Shown piece after piece: positions 16,709-24,884 of a stretch of 64,000 nucleotides of DNA. The notes under the pieces are model-generated. The model was given only the letters and a program-made list of their open reading frames with translations. It was not told where the DNA came from and did not search any database. Position 1 is the stretch's first letter. Every line of letters starts with the position of its first letter. Location: the NCBI GenBank assembly GCA_029259775.1, contig JAJDEN010000032.1, positions 1 to 64,000 on the forward strand, in the 5' to 3' direction. Source of the DNA: Planctomycetota bacterium. GTDB lineage: Bacteria > Planctomycetota > PLA2 > JAEUHO01. The position numbers and the translations under genes are program-made.

Positions 16709-18556
16709 GTGGCGAAGAAGACCCCCCCGAAGAAGCAGATCGCCTATGACGAGAGCACGATCCAGACGCTGGATGCCCTCGAGCACATCCGACTGCGCAC
16801 CGGCATGTACATCGGCCGGATCGGCGACGGCAGCCACCCCCAGGACGGCGTCTACGTGCTGCTCAAGGAGGTCGTCGACAACGCCGTCGACGAATTCATC
16901 ATGCGCGAGGGCAAGACGATCGAGGTCTCGCGCGTGGACAACACCGTCACCGTGCGCGACTACGGCCGCGGCATTCCCCTCGGCAAGGTCGTGGACTGCG
17001 TCTCGAAGATCAACACGGGCGGCAAGTACAACGACGACGTCTTCCAGTTCTCCGTCGGCCTGAACGGCGTCGGCACGAAGGCGGTCAACGCCCTCTCCTC
17101 GGAGTTCGCCGTCACCTCGTGGCGCGACGGCAAGTTCCTGCGCGCTGACTTCTCCCAAGGACGCCTGCTCAAGGAGAAGAAGGGCAAGGCGCCCGGCGAG
17201 CGCAACGGCACGCTCGTGGAGTTCACGCCGGACCCCGAGATCTTCCCGTCCATCCACTGGAACGATGACTTCCTGACGCATCGCTTCCGCTACTACGCGC
17301 ACCTCAACAGCGGGCTCAACATCCGCTACAACGGCCAGCGCTTCGCCAGCCGCTACGGCCTCGCGGATCTCCTCGGCGAGGAGCTGGGTGCGGAGATCGC
17401 CGTCTACGACGTCGTGCACATCAAGCTCGACCGCATCGAGTTCGCCTTCACGCACACCAACACGTACGGCGAGAACTACTACAGCTTCGTCAACGGACAG
17501 CACACGAGCGACGGCGGCACGCATCAGAGCGCGTTCCGCGAGGGCCTGCTCAAGGGCGTGAACGAGTTCGCCGGCAAGAACTTCGCCGGCCCCGACGTGC
17601 GGGACGGGTTGATCGGCGCTGTCGCCGTCAAGCTGCAGGACCCCGTCTTCGAGAGCCAAACGAAGAACAAGCTCGGCTCGACCGACGTGCGCTCCTGGAT
17701 CGTGAGCGACGTGAAGGACCACGTCGTCCGCTGGCTGCACGAGAACACGGACGCGGCCGAGCGCCTGATCCACAAGGTCAAAGCCAACGAGAAGATCCGC
17801 AAGGAACTCTCCGCCGTGAAGAAGGCCGCCCGCGATCGCGCGCGCAAGGTGGCCATCCGCATCCCCAAGCTCATCGACTGCAAGGTGCACTTCTCCGACC
17901 GGAAGCCCGCGCGCAAGAAAGACCGTCGTGAAGAGAGCTCAGTCTTCCTCACCGAGGGCGACTCGGCCGGCGGCGCGATGGTGCAGGCCCGTGACGTGGC
18001 CACGCAGGCCATCTTCTGCCTGCGCGGCAAGCCGCTCAACTGCCACGGGCTCAAGCGCGACACCGTCTACAAGAACGAAGAGCTCTACAACATCATGCGC
18101 GCGCTCGGCATCGAGGACGACCTCGACGGGCTGCGCTACAACCGCGTCGTGCTGGCCACGGACGCCGACGTCGACGGCATGCACATCCGCAACCTGCTGC
18201 TCACGTACTTCCTGCACTACTTCGAAGAGCTCGTCCTCCGCGGACACCTCTTCATCCTGGAGACGCCGCTCTTCCGCGTGCGCAACAAGCAGAAGACCAT
18301 CTACTGCTACAGCGAGAGCGAGCGTGACGCGGCCCTCGAAGAGCTCACGAAGCCCGAGACGACGCGCTTCAAGGGCCTCGGCGAGATCAACCCGCGTGAG
18401 TTCAAGCACTTCATCGGCGACGACATGCGCCTCCAGCAGGTCACCGTCCCCGACAAGGGCACCGTGCAGAAGTGCCTCGACTTCTACATGGGCAAGAACA
18501 CGCCCAAGCGCCGCAAGTTCATCATCGATGAGCTCATCTCGGAGTCCACGTGGTAG
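16709..18556 (+). CDS. parE: type IIA DNA topoisomerase subunit B (ParE type)
   Basis: This is the ATPase half of topoisomerase IV or gyrase. The 615-aa protein has the GHKL ATP site (E54 and N58 in LKEVVDNAVDEF, then GRGIPLG and GVGTKAVNALS) and the transducer. The TOPRIM metal site consists of EGDSAGG starting at E416 and DADVDG at D485/D487/D489. The C-terminus contains RFKGLGE. The start is GTG with GAGGAA upstream. It overlaps the partner gene by 7 bases. Lacking the gyrase-specific insert, and next to a subunit A without a GyrA box, it is best read as topoisomerase IV-like. Confidence 0.92.
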   Translation: MAKKTPPKKQIAYDESTIQTLDALEHIRLRTGMYIGRIGDGSHPQDGVYVLLKEVVDNAVDEFIMREGKTIEVSRVDNTVTVRDYGRGIPLGKVVDCVSKINTGGKYNDDVFQFSVGLNGVGTKAVNALSSEFAVTSWRDGKFLRADFSQGRLLKEKKGKAPGERNGTLVEFTPDPEIFPSIHWNDDFLTHRFRYYAHLNSGLNIRYNGQRFASRYGLADLLGEELGAEIAVYDVVHIKLDRIEFAFTHTNTYGENYYSFVNGQHTSDGGTHQSAFREGLLKGVNEFAGKNFAGPDVRDGLIGAVAVKLQDPVFESQTKNKLGSTDVRSWIVSDVKDHVVRWLHENTDAAERLIHKVKANEKIRKELSAVKKAARDRARKVAIRIPKLIDCKVHFSDRKPARKKDRREESSVFLTEGDSAGGAMVQARDVATQAIFCLRGKPLNCHGLKRDTVYKNEELYNIMRALGIEDDLDGLRYNRVVLATDADVDGMHIRNLLLTYFLHYFEELVLRGHLFILETPLFRVRNKQKTIYCYSESERDAALEELTKPETTRFKGLGEINPREFKHFIGDDMRLQQVTVPDKGTVQKCLDFYMGKNTPKRRKFIIDELISESTW

Positions 18557-20499
18557 CGCCGTCGTCCTCCGAACCCGAGAGCCGTCCCGGCTCGATCGAC
18601 GTACAGCCGCTCATGCGGCGCAACTTCCTCGAGTACGCGAGCTACGTGGTCGTGGACCGCGCGATCCCGGAGGTGCGCGACGGCTTCAAGCCCGTCCAGC
18701 GGCGCATCCTGGCCACGCTGTCCAACATGCACGACGGCCGGTTCCACAAGGTCGCCAACGTCATCGGCGACACGATGAAGCTCCACCCCCACGGCGACGC
18801 TTCCATCGGGGATGCGCTGGTCGTGCTGGCCAACAAGGGCTACTTCATCGAGCGCCAGGGCAACTTCGGCAACGTCATCACGGGCCACCGAGCCGCCGCC
18901 GCGCGCTACATCGAGTGTCGCCTCACGCCGCTCGCACGCGAGACCCTGTTTCACGCCGACCTCACCGAGACCCAGCCGAGCTACGACGGGCGCAACAAGG
19001 AACCCATCTGCCTCCCGAGCAAGCTCCCGGTCATCCTCCTGCTCGGCACGGAGGGCATCGCTGTCGGGATGTCGACGCGCATCCTGCCGCACAACTTCTG
19101 GGAGGTGCTCGAGGCCCAGATCAAGTATCTCAAGAAGGAGAGCTTCGAGCTCTTCCCGGACTTCCCGCAAGGCGGACTCGTGGACGTCAGCGAGTACGAG
19201 GATGGCCGCGGCAAGGTGAAGGTGCGCGCGAAGATCGAAGCCGGCGGCCCCAAGAAGGTCGTGATCCGCGAGATCCCCTACGGCACGACGACCGAGTCCC
19301 TCATCGCCTCGATCGAAAACGCCACGACCAAGGGCAACCTCAAGATCGGCGGCATCCAGGACTTCACGACGGACCGCGTCGAGATCCAGATCGATCTGCC
19401 CCGCGGCGTCACGGCCGAGGAGACGATCCCGCAGCTCTACGCCTACACCGACTGCGAGGTGTCCATCTCCTCCGCGTTCACGGTGATTCGCGAGCGCCAT
19501 CCCGCGGACCTCACCGTCACCGAGGCCTTGATCTACTGCACGAAGCGGCTCAAGGACCAGCTGAAGGCCGAGCTCGAGCTCGAGCTGCGCAAGCTCGAGG
19601 ACAAGAAGCACTGGCTGACCCTGGAGCAGATCTTCATCGAGCAGAAGGTCTGGCAGCGACTCGAGAGGGCGCGCACGAGCGAAGCCGTCCGCCAGGAGGT
19701 CTGGGACGGCATGGAGGCGAACGCGCTCTTGCTCGTACGCCCCATGACCGACGACGATGTCGAGCGCCTCCTGAAGATCCACATCCGCCGCATCTCGGCC
19801 TACGACATCGCGCGCTTCCGCAAGCAGATGCAGGAGATCGAGGCGGCCATCCTCGTGGCCGGGCGCAAGCTGCGCAATCTCACCAAGACGACGATCCACT
19901 ACATCGAGGACCTGCTCGACAAGTACGGCCGCGACTGGCCCCGCCGTACGGAGATCACCACCTTCACGTCCGTCGACAAGAAGGCCGTCGCGCGCCAGAA
20001 CATCAAGGTCACGTTCGACCCCGAGAGCGGGTTCGTCGGTTCGTCCGTCAAGACCGGCGCACGCTCGTTCTCGATGAGCGAGTACGACCGTCTCCTGGCG
20101 ATCTGCGACGACGGCTCCTACCGCATCATCGGGGCGGAGGAGAAAGTCCTCCTGCCCGGCACGGTCATGCACCTCGAGCCCTTCGACCCCGAGCGGGGCG
20201 AGCACTTCACCGTCGTCTACCGCAACCGCGACAAGTTGGCGTTCGGCAAGAAGATCCACATCCTGAAGTTCATCAAGGGCCGTGAGTACCAGCTCATCAA
20301 GGGCCCGCGCGGCTCGCTCGACTTGCTGCTCCAGGAAGACCAGCCCGGCTCGGTGCACATGAACTTCGTCCGCAAGCCGCGCCAACGCGTCAACGAGGGC
20401 ACCTTCGACCTCGACATCCTCACGGAGACCAACCCCGGGGCCCTCGGGCGTCGGCTGGCCTCGAAGCCCGTCAGCCGCCTCAAGCGCATCCGGGGGTGA
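18550..20499 (+). CDS. parC: type IIA DNA topoisomerase subunit A (ParC type)
   Basis: This is the DNA breakage-reunion subunit. The 649-aa protein has the winged-helix region RNFLEYASYVVVDRAIPEVRDGFKPVQRR, the HPHGDASIGDAL segment that corresponds to the quinolone-resistance region, and the catalytic Tyr120 after Arg119 in AAARYIEC. The C-terminal part is shorter than in GyrA and I see no GyrA-box (QRRGGKG) motif, which argues against negative supercoiling activity. The GTG start lies inside the last codons of parE, so the subunits are translationally coupled. A GTG start followed by a poorly conserved stretch leaves the exact start open. Confidence 0.9.
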   Translation: MVAPSSSEPESRPGSIDVQPLMRRNFLEYASYVVVDRAIPEVRDGFKPVQRRILATLSNMHDGRFHKVANVIGDTMKLHPHGDASIGDALVVLANKGYFIERQGNFGNVITGHRAAAARYIECRLTPLARETLFHADLTETQPSYDGRNKEPICLPSKLPVILLLGTEGIAVGMSTRILPHNFWEVLEAQIKYLKKESFELFPDFPQGGLVDVSEYEDGRGKVKVRAKIEAGGPKKVVIREIPYGTTTESLIASIENATTKGNLKIGGIQDFTTDRVEIQIDLPRGVTAEETIPQLYAYTDCEVSISSAFTVIRERHPADLTVTEALIYCTKRLKDQLKAELELELRKLEDKKHWLTLEQIFIEQKVWQRLERARTSEAVRQEVWDGMEANALLLVRPMTDDDVERLLKIHIRRISAYDIARFRKQMQEIEAAILVAGRKLRNLTKTTIHYIEDLLDKYGRDWPRRTEITTFTSVDKKAVARQNIKVTFDPESGFVGSSVKTGARSFSMSEYDRLLAICDDGSYRIIGAEEKVLLPGTVMHLEPFDPERGEHFTVVYRNRDKLAFGKKIHILKFIKGREYQLIKGPRGSLDLLLQEDQPGSVHMNFVRKPRQRVNEGTFDLDILTETNPGALGRRLASKPVSRLKRIRG

Positions 20500-20514
20500 C
20501 CCCCTGTTCGAACT

Positions 20515-20542
20515 CCGATGACCGAGATCCGATGACCGAGAT
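20515..20542 (+). repeat. 14-bp tandem duplication at the start of a GNAT gene
   Basis: CCGATGACCGAGAT occurs twice in a row (20515-20528, 20529-20542). The first copy contains an ATG (20518) opening a five-codon frame MTEIR. Its TGA (20533-20535) overlaps the ATG (20532) of the acetyltransferase in the second copy. Confidence 0.9.
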
Positions 20543-20942
20543 CCGCCGCCTGCACGCCGGAGACGAGGATGCCGCACGCGCCTTCACAGCGCGCTACGCG
20601 GACCCCGACGCGGGCCCGGGCGATCTCGCCGCTTGGTTGGCCAACCCGCACCACGTGATGATCGGAGCCTGGGAGGACGGTGCTCCCGCGGGCATGGCCT
20701 ACGGCCACGTGCTCGAGCGCCCCGACGACCGGCCCGCGATGCTCCTGCTCTACAGCATCGATGTGGGCGAGGCATTTCGCCGGCGCGGCATCGGCACCGC
20801 GCTCACCCGCGCCTTCGCCGCGGAGGGCGCCGACGGGGCGTGGCTCGTGACCAACGTGTCGAACGAGGCGGCGATGCGCATGTATCGCGCCGCGGGCGCC
20901 GAGCGTCCGCACGACGATGACGCCATGTTCAGGATCTCGTGA
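20532..20942 (+). CDS. GNAT acetyltransferase resembling AAC(3)-I
   Basis: The 136-aa protein is a single GNAT domain. The acetyl-CoA loop is visible in YSIDVGEAFRRRGIGTALTRAF, with the RRRGIG pyrophosphate-binding turn, followed by LVTNVSNEAAMRMYRAAGAE. The spacing and the LLYSIDV strand resemble the aminoglycoside 3-N-acetyltransferase I group, but the substrate cannot be inferred and resistance should not be assumed. The start is taken at ATG 20532, where homology begins and where the stop of the upstream mini-frame overlaps. It lies 32 bases after parC. Confidence 0.82.
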   Translation: MTEIRRLHAGDEDAARAFTARYADPDAGPGDLAAWLANPHHVMIGAWEDGAPAGMAYGHVLERPDDRPAMLLLYSIDVGEAFRRRGIGTALTRAFAAEGADGAWLVTNVSNEAAMRMYRAAGAERPHDDDAMFRIS

Positions 20943-20962
20943 GCCGCGGGATCGCTGCCCCG

Positions 20963-20968
20963 TACCAT
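20963..20968 (+). promoter_or_regulatory. candidate leaderless -10 element of the cysteine synthase gene
   Basis: TACCAT is followed by CTCGGC and the ATG at 20975. The 6-base spacing matches the other TANNNT sites and helps decide the start of this gene. Confidence 0.55.
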
Positions 20969-20974
20969 CTCGGC

Positions 20975-21889
20975 ATGATCCTCGATGACATGTCGCAGGC
21001 GATCGGAGCGACACCGCTCCTCAGGCTGAAACGCTACCTGCCCGAGGCGAAGGCCGAGGTCCTGGCCAAGCTCGAGTTGCTCAACCCCTACTCGATCAAG
21101 GATCGCCCCTCGCTCTTCATGATCCGCGACGCCGAGGAACGCGGCGTGCTCGCGCCCGGAGGCCAGATCGTCGAGGCCACGTCGGGCAACACCGGCATGG
21201 CGCTCGCCATGATCGCGGCGGCGCGCGGGTATCGCTGCACCCTCGTGATGTCGGCCATCCAGAGCGTCGAGCGCCGCCAGGTGCTGAAGGCCCTCGGCGC
21301 CAAACTCGTGCTGACGCCGGCCGACGGTGGCACGAAGGCCGCACGTGCCGAAGCGAAGCGCATCGCGAAGGCGACCGGCGCGCTCTACATCGGGCAGCAC
21401 GACAATCCCGCCAACCCGAACGCCCACGAGCAAACGACCGGACCCGAACTGTGGGACGACACCGACGGTGCGATCGACGCCCTCGTTGCGGGCTTGGGTA
21501 CGGGCGGCACCCTCGTCGGCTGTGCGCGCGCCATCAAGCCGAAGAAGCCCTCCTTCCAGACGATCGGCGTTGAGCCGGCCTCCTCGCCCTTCATCTCGGA
21601 AGGCGTCTTCCGCCCCCACCGGATGATGGGCACCGCGCCGGGCTTCCTGCCGGGCGTCCTGGATCGGGACCTGATCGATGACATCGCGCTCGTCACCGAG
21701 GAGGAGGCCTTCCAGGCGTGCCGCGACGTGGCCCGCACCGAGGGCCTGCTGATTGGCATCTCCTCGGGTGCTGTCGCTGTGGTCCTGAAGCGGCTGGCGG
21801 ACGACCCGGCGTGGGCCGGCCACACGGTCGTCGGCATCTTCTGCGACACGGGCCAGCGCTACCTCTCGCTGGAGGACCTCTTCACATAG
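20975..21889 (+). CDS. cysteine synthase / O-acetylserine sulfhydrylase family
   Basis: This is a fold-type II PLP enzyme of 304 aa. It has ATPLLRLKRY at the N-terminus, the PLP Lys in NPYSIKDR, the substrate loop EATSGNTGMALA, the phosphate cup GLGTGGTLVG and the C-terminal GISSGAVAV. These are the marks of the CysK/CysM/CBS family. The donor (acetylserine, phosphoserine or homologues) cannot be told from sequence. I place the start at ATG 20975 because TACCAT lies 6 bases before it and homologues begin near this point; a GTG at 20939 overlapping the preceding gene's stop is the alternative. Confidence 0.88.
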   Translation: MILDDMSQAIGATPLLRLKRYLPEAKAEVLAKLELLNPYSIKDRPSLFMIRDAEERGVLAPGGQIVEATSGNTGMALAMIAAARGYRCTLVMSAIQSVERRQVLKALGAKLVLTPADGGTKAARAEAKRIAKATGALYIGQHDNPANPNAHEQTTGPELWDDTDGAIDALVAGLGTGGTLVGCARAIKPKKPSFQTIGVEPASSPFISEGVFRPHRMMGTAPGFLPGVLDRDLIDDIALVTEEEAFQACRDVARTEGLLIGISSGAVAVVLKRLADDPAWAGHTVVGIFCDTGQRYLSLEDLFT

Positions 21890-21926
21890 CCCGCGGCAAG
21901 ATGCCGTCATCTGCCAACCATTTTCA

Positions 21927-21955
21927 TTGTTGCAACAAGGTCGTTGTCCTACCGT
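21927..21955 (+). promoter_or_regulatory. marR promoter with palindromic operator
   Basis: TTGTTGCAACAA (21927-21938) is a perfect 12-bp palindrome of the kind MarR-family dimers bind. Its left half, TTGTTG, is placed as a -35 box with TACCGT (21950-21955) 17 bases downstream as -10. A regulator bound there would block its own transcription. Confidence 0.55.
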
Positions 21956-21978
21956 GCGCTCAACGCGGGAGTGACGCC

Positions 21979-22458
21979 ATGCCCAAGGCACGCCTTCAGG
22001 ACGAGATCCAGCAGAGCAAGCCGTTCGAGACGGCCGAGGTGGAGGCCTACCTCAACCTCGTTCGGACGAACGATCTGCTCGAGGGCAACGTCGCGAGGTT
22101 CCTCAAGGAGCACGGGATCAGCGCGCCGCAGTACAACGTCCTGCGCATCTTGCGCGGCGCCGGCAGGGTAGGGCTCCCCTCGCTGGCGGTCGGCCAGCGG
22201 ATGGTGGCGCGCGTACCCGATGTCACGCGGCTGCTCGATCGCTGCGCGGCCAAAGGCTGGATCAAGCGCGAGCGCAGCAAGGTGGACGGACGCGTGGTGA
22301 CGGCGCGGGCAACGCCCAAGGCCCTCCGCCTGCTCGCCAAGCTCGACGAGCCGCTCGTCGCGTTCCACACGGATCAACTGGGCCACATGACCCGCAAGGA
22401 CCTACGCTCCCTCACGGAGTTGCTGACCAAGGCGCGGGCCGCCCCTACTCGGGAATGA
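21979..22458 (+). CDS. MarR-family transcriptional regulator
   Basis: The 159-aa winged-helix protein has the MarR layout: an N-terminal dimerisation helix, the ISAPQYNVLRIL helix, the recognition region VARVPDVTRLLDRCAAKGWIKRERSKVDGRVVTARATPKA with the typical D-x-R wing, and a C-terminal helix. GGGAG lies 7 bases before the ATG. A palindrome overlaps its promoter, so autoregulation is likely. The ligand and targets are unknown; the divergent or adjacent genes give no clear hint. Its end overlaps the convergent gene by 14 bases. Confidence 0.92.
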   Translation: MPKARLQDEIQQSKPFETAEVEAYLNLVRTNDLLEGNVARFLKEHGISAPQYNVLRILRGAGRVGLPSLAVGQRMVARVPDVTRLLDRCAAKGWIKRERSKVDGRVVTARATPKALRLLAKLDEPLVAFHTDQLGHMTRKDLRSLTELLTKARAAPTRE

Positions 22459-24193
22459 TCAGCGCGCTCGTCCGCCCGGCGCGCACCGTGACCTTCACGT
22501 CCGGCAGGCGCTGGGAAGCGAGCCACAGGTGGAACGTGTGCTCGCCAGGAACGAAGGGACCGATCACCTGACCCACGACCACGGGCACGTCGGGCTGATA
22601 CTCCTGCTCGCCGATGCGAATCGCAAGCCCATCCGGCCGTCGTAGCACGAACTGCCCCATGCTGTCCGAGCGGGTCACCTCCGGAGCCAGCACGATGAGC
22701 CCGCCCCGGATCGGTCGGACCAGCAGTGCCTCCGCGGAGGGAATCGTGATGGGGCCGGTCGCATGCGTGTCCCCAATCGAGCCGAGCACCTTGCGAACGC
22801 GCCGCAGCTCGGGCTCCGAACGGCGCGTCGTCCGCTCGCGCTCGAACACCCACGACTCCGCTTCGGCCTCGCGCCGGCGGGGTTCACGCACGACGGCCGC
22901 AAGTTCGAGTACGGCGTCCTTGTCGGCATCCTTCGGCCACGCGACGTCCACCCACAGCGGACGCCCCCGGTCGCGCGGATGGCGACCCGTGAACGTGAGA
23001 TCGATGGACACGTCTTGCGCGGCGCCGGGCCGCGCCTGGATGACGGGGGCACGGCCGGGCTGGAGGTCGATCCCACTCCAGCGGACGCGCACCGGCCCCT
23101 CGGGAACCGTGAAGTTCCACGTGTAGAAGTCGCCTTCCTTGTTGTTGGGGTACCGCGCCACGCCCTGGGCGTGTCGATCCACACCACCAACGTGTTCGAT
23201 CTCGACGTCCAGGGCCCGGTGGACGCCGACGGGCCACGACGGCCAATCGAACCTGGCACGCACCCGCACCTTGCAAGCTGGGGCGAGCTTGATCGTGACG
23301 GCTTCGCCGGGCCCCGCCTCCGGCGGCGACGCAACGACGACCCTGTCGTAGAGAAACTTGGTCTCGGCCTTGGGGTGCGTCCGGTGCTGGAAGATCACGC
23401 CCGTCACCTTCACGCGATCGCCCTCGAAGAGGTTGCCGACCTTGTGCGTACCGGACGCGATGTTGCCGCTCCAACCGCGATTGAGACGCTGGCCGCGACC
23501 GGGGTACGAGATGGCTTCCTCGTTGCCCCGCCCCACCAGCCGCAGGTTGAGCATCGTCTCCCATCCCGGGCGCTGGGGTAGCGGGTCCGCGAGCGTCACG
23601 GTGAGCTGCTGCGCAACCGGTGGTTGAAACACGACGGTCGTCGTCTCGCCGGCGACAACCAGGACATCGCGCCGCAGGAAGTGGCTCTGCTGCCAGACGA
23701 ACCCGACGTCGTAGCGACCTGGCCGGCCCAACGCGATCACGGCGGGCTCTTCGTCGTTGGGGTAGCCATGCGGGACGAGTTCGAGATCGTCCAGGCCGTC
23801 CGCACCCGGCGACAGCACATAGGCCTCACCGGAGATACTCACGTCAGGGTTCGGCGAGACCACGTCCACCCGGATCCAGCCCGCGACGCCCGGAGGCAGG
23901 TCGAGGTCGGCCGGCGGCTCATACGGCAGGGCGGGCGGCGGCGGCGCGACGCGCCCGTCGCTGTCAGGGCCAGCCGAGTCCTCAGCCTGCGACGGACGAC
24001 CCGCCGTGTGCAAGGCGGGCTGCCCGGCGTCGTGACCCGACCCGACGGGCTGCTCGCCACGATCCACTGTCAAGGGGGCGCCCGCCGTACCCGCGGAACG
24101 CCCATCGAACAACCAGGTCAGCGCGACGCCCGCGGCCAGTCCCGCGAGAAAGGCGACGACGACGACAGGTGTGGAGCTGCGCTGGTCAGGCAT
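22445..24193 (-). CDS. membrane-anchored protein of unknown function
   Basis: I do not recognise a family for this 582-aa protein. The N-terminus has one membrane helix (VVVVAFLAGLAAGVALTWLF) followed by a proline/glycine-rich linker to about residue 95, then several beta-rich segments that look like Ig-like or carboxypeptidase-regulatory-like folds (e.g. GWIRVDVVSPNPDVSISGEA, PGRYDVGFVWQQ, VPEGPVRVRWSG). Most of the protein should face away from the cytoplasm. GAGG lies before the ATG. Confidence 0.75.
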   Translation of the reverse strand: MPDQRSSTPVVVVAFLAGLAAGVALTWLFDGRSAGTAGAPLTVDRGEQPVGSGHDAGQPALHTAGRPSQAEDSAGPDSDGRVAPPPPALPYEPPADLDLPPGVAGWIRVDVVSPNPDVSISGEAYVLSPGADGLDDLELVPHGYPNDEEPAVIALGRPGRYDVGFVWQQSHFLRRDVLVVAGETTTVVFQPPVAQQLTVTLADPLPQRPGWETMLNLRLVGRGNEEAISYPGRGQRLNRGWSGNIASGTHKVGNLFEGDRVKVTGVIFQHRTHPKAETKFLYDRVVVASPPEAGPGEAVTIKLAPACKVRVRARFDWPSWPVGVHRALDVEIEHVGGVDRHAQGVARYPNNKEGDFYTWNFTVPEGPVRVRWSGIDLQPGRAPVIQARPGAAQDVSIDLTFTGRHPRDRGRPLWVDVAWPKDADKDAVLELAAVVREPRRREAEAESWVFERERTTRRSEPELRRVRKVLGSIGDTHATGPITIPSAEALLVRPIRGGLIVLAPEVTRSDSMGQFVLRRPDGLAIRIGEQEYQPDVPVVVGQVIGPFVPGEHTFHLWLASQRLPDVKVTVRAGRTSALIIPE

Positions 24194-24262
24194 GGATCCT
24201 CGTCAGGCGCCGGCACGCCACGATGAGGATCGCACGAATCGCAGCCGGCGTCGGCCAGCCGC

Positions 24263-24823
24263 TCAGGCTGCGGGCCACATCCACATGAAGATGAGGCCGA
24301 CGGCGATGGCGTACACGAGACCGTCGATCACCGACTTGAAGATCAAGCTGCCCTTGTGGAAGAACCAGAGCAGGTACCAGCCGTGCGCGCCGGCGAATGC
24401 GAGGAACGCGACGGTCGACGTCATGCGCAGCACCATGCCGCCGGGGTCCCCCTTGGGGATCGTCAGCGTGGCCACGTAGGCCACGAGCAGCGTGATGATG
24501 ACGTTGTAGATGAAGGACTTGAGCATGGATGCGCCCATGTTCATCGGCCCCCGCGGCATGATCGTGAGCATGCCCGAGGGGCCGGCGTCGCGCTTCGCGA
24601 CGTAGGCGGGGTCCTTCATCTCCTCCGGCGTCACGCAGTGCGGGAAGGTGTACATCCCGCGCGGAATGTCCCCAAGCTGCTTCATGGTCCCGTCCTCGTC
24701 GGGCAGCTTCGACCAATCGCTGCGGTGATGCGGCAGCACCATCCACATGAGGAAGCTGAGGAAGAACACGGCCACACCCGAGATCAGGATGGGCAGCACG
24801 AGGTCGACGAGGGTCACGTCCAT
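24263..24823 (-). CDS. conserved integral membrane protein, unknown function
   Basis: The 186-aa protein has four hydrophobic stretches: LVLPILISGVAVFFLSFLMW near the start, FIYNVIITLLVAYVATL, VAFLAFAGAHGWYLLWFF, and LVYAIAVGLIFMWMW at the end. Between the first two lies a soluble loop containing HHRSDWSKLPDED and IPRGMYTFPHC. GGAG stands 8 bases before the ATG. The sequence looks well conserved, but I cannot assign it a role. Confidence 0.8.
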   Translation of the reverse strand: MDVTLVDLVLPILISGVAVFFLSFLMWMVLPHHRSDWSKLPDEDGTMKQLGDIPRGMYTFPHCVTPEEMKDPAYVAKRDAGPSGMLTIMPRGPMNMGASMLKSFIYNVIITLLVAYVATLTIPKGDPGGMVLRMTSTVAFLAFAGAHGWYLLWFFHKGSLIFKSVIDGLVYAIAVGLIFMWMWPAA

Positions 24824-24884
24824 GGCGGGTCTCCGGGGCTACCCCCAGTCTGCCGGGTAGGCGCCTAGCGGTCCAGGGGCGCCT

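Noticed and set aside
20532..20942. Calling the GNAT protein an aminoglycoside resistance enzyme
   Set aside because: Resemblance to AAC(3)-I is only at the level of the GNAT fold and one strand; substrate residues cannot be judged.
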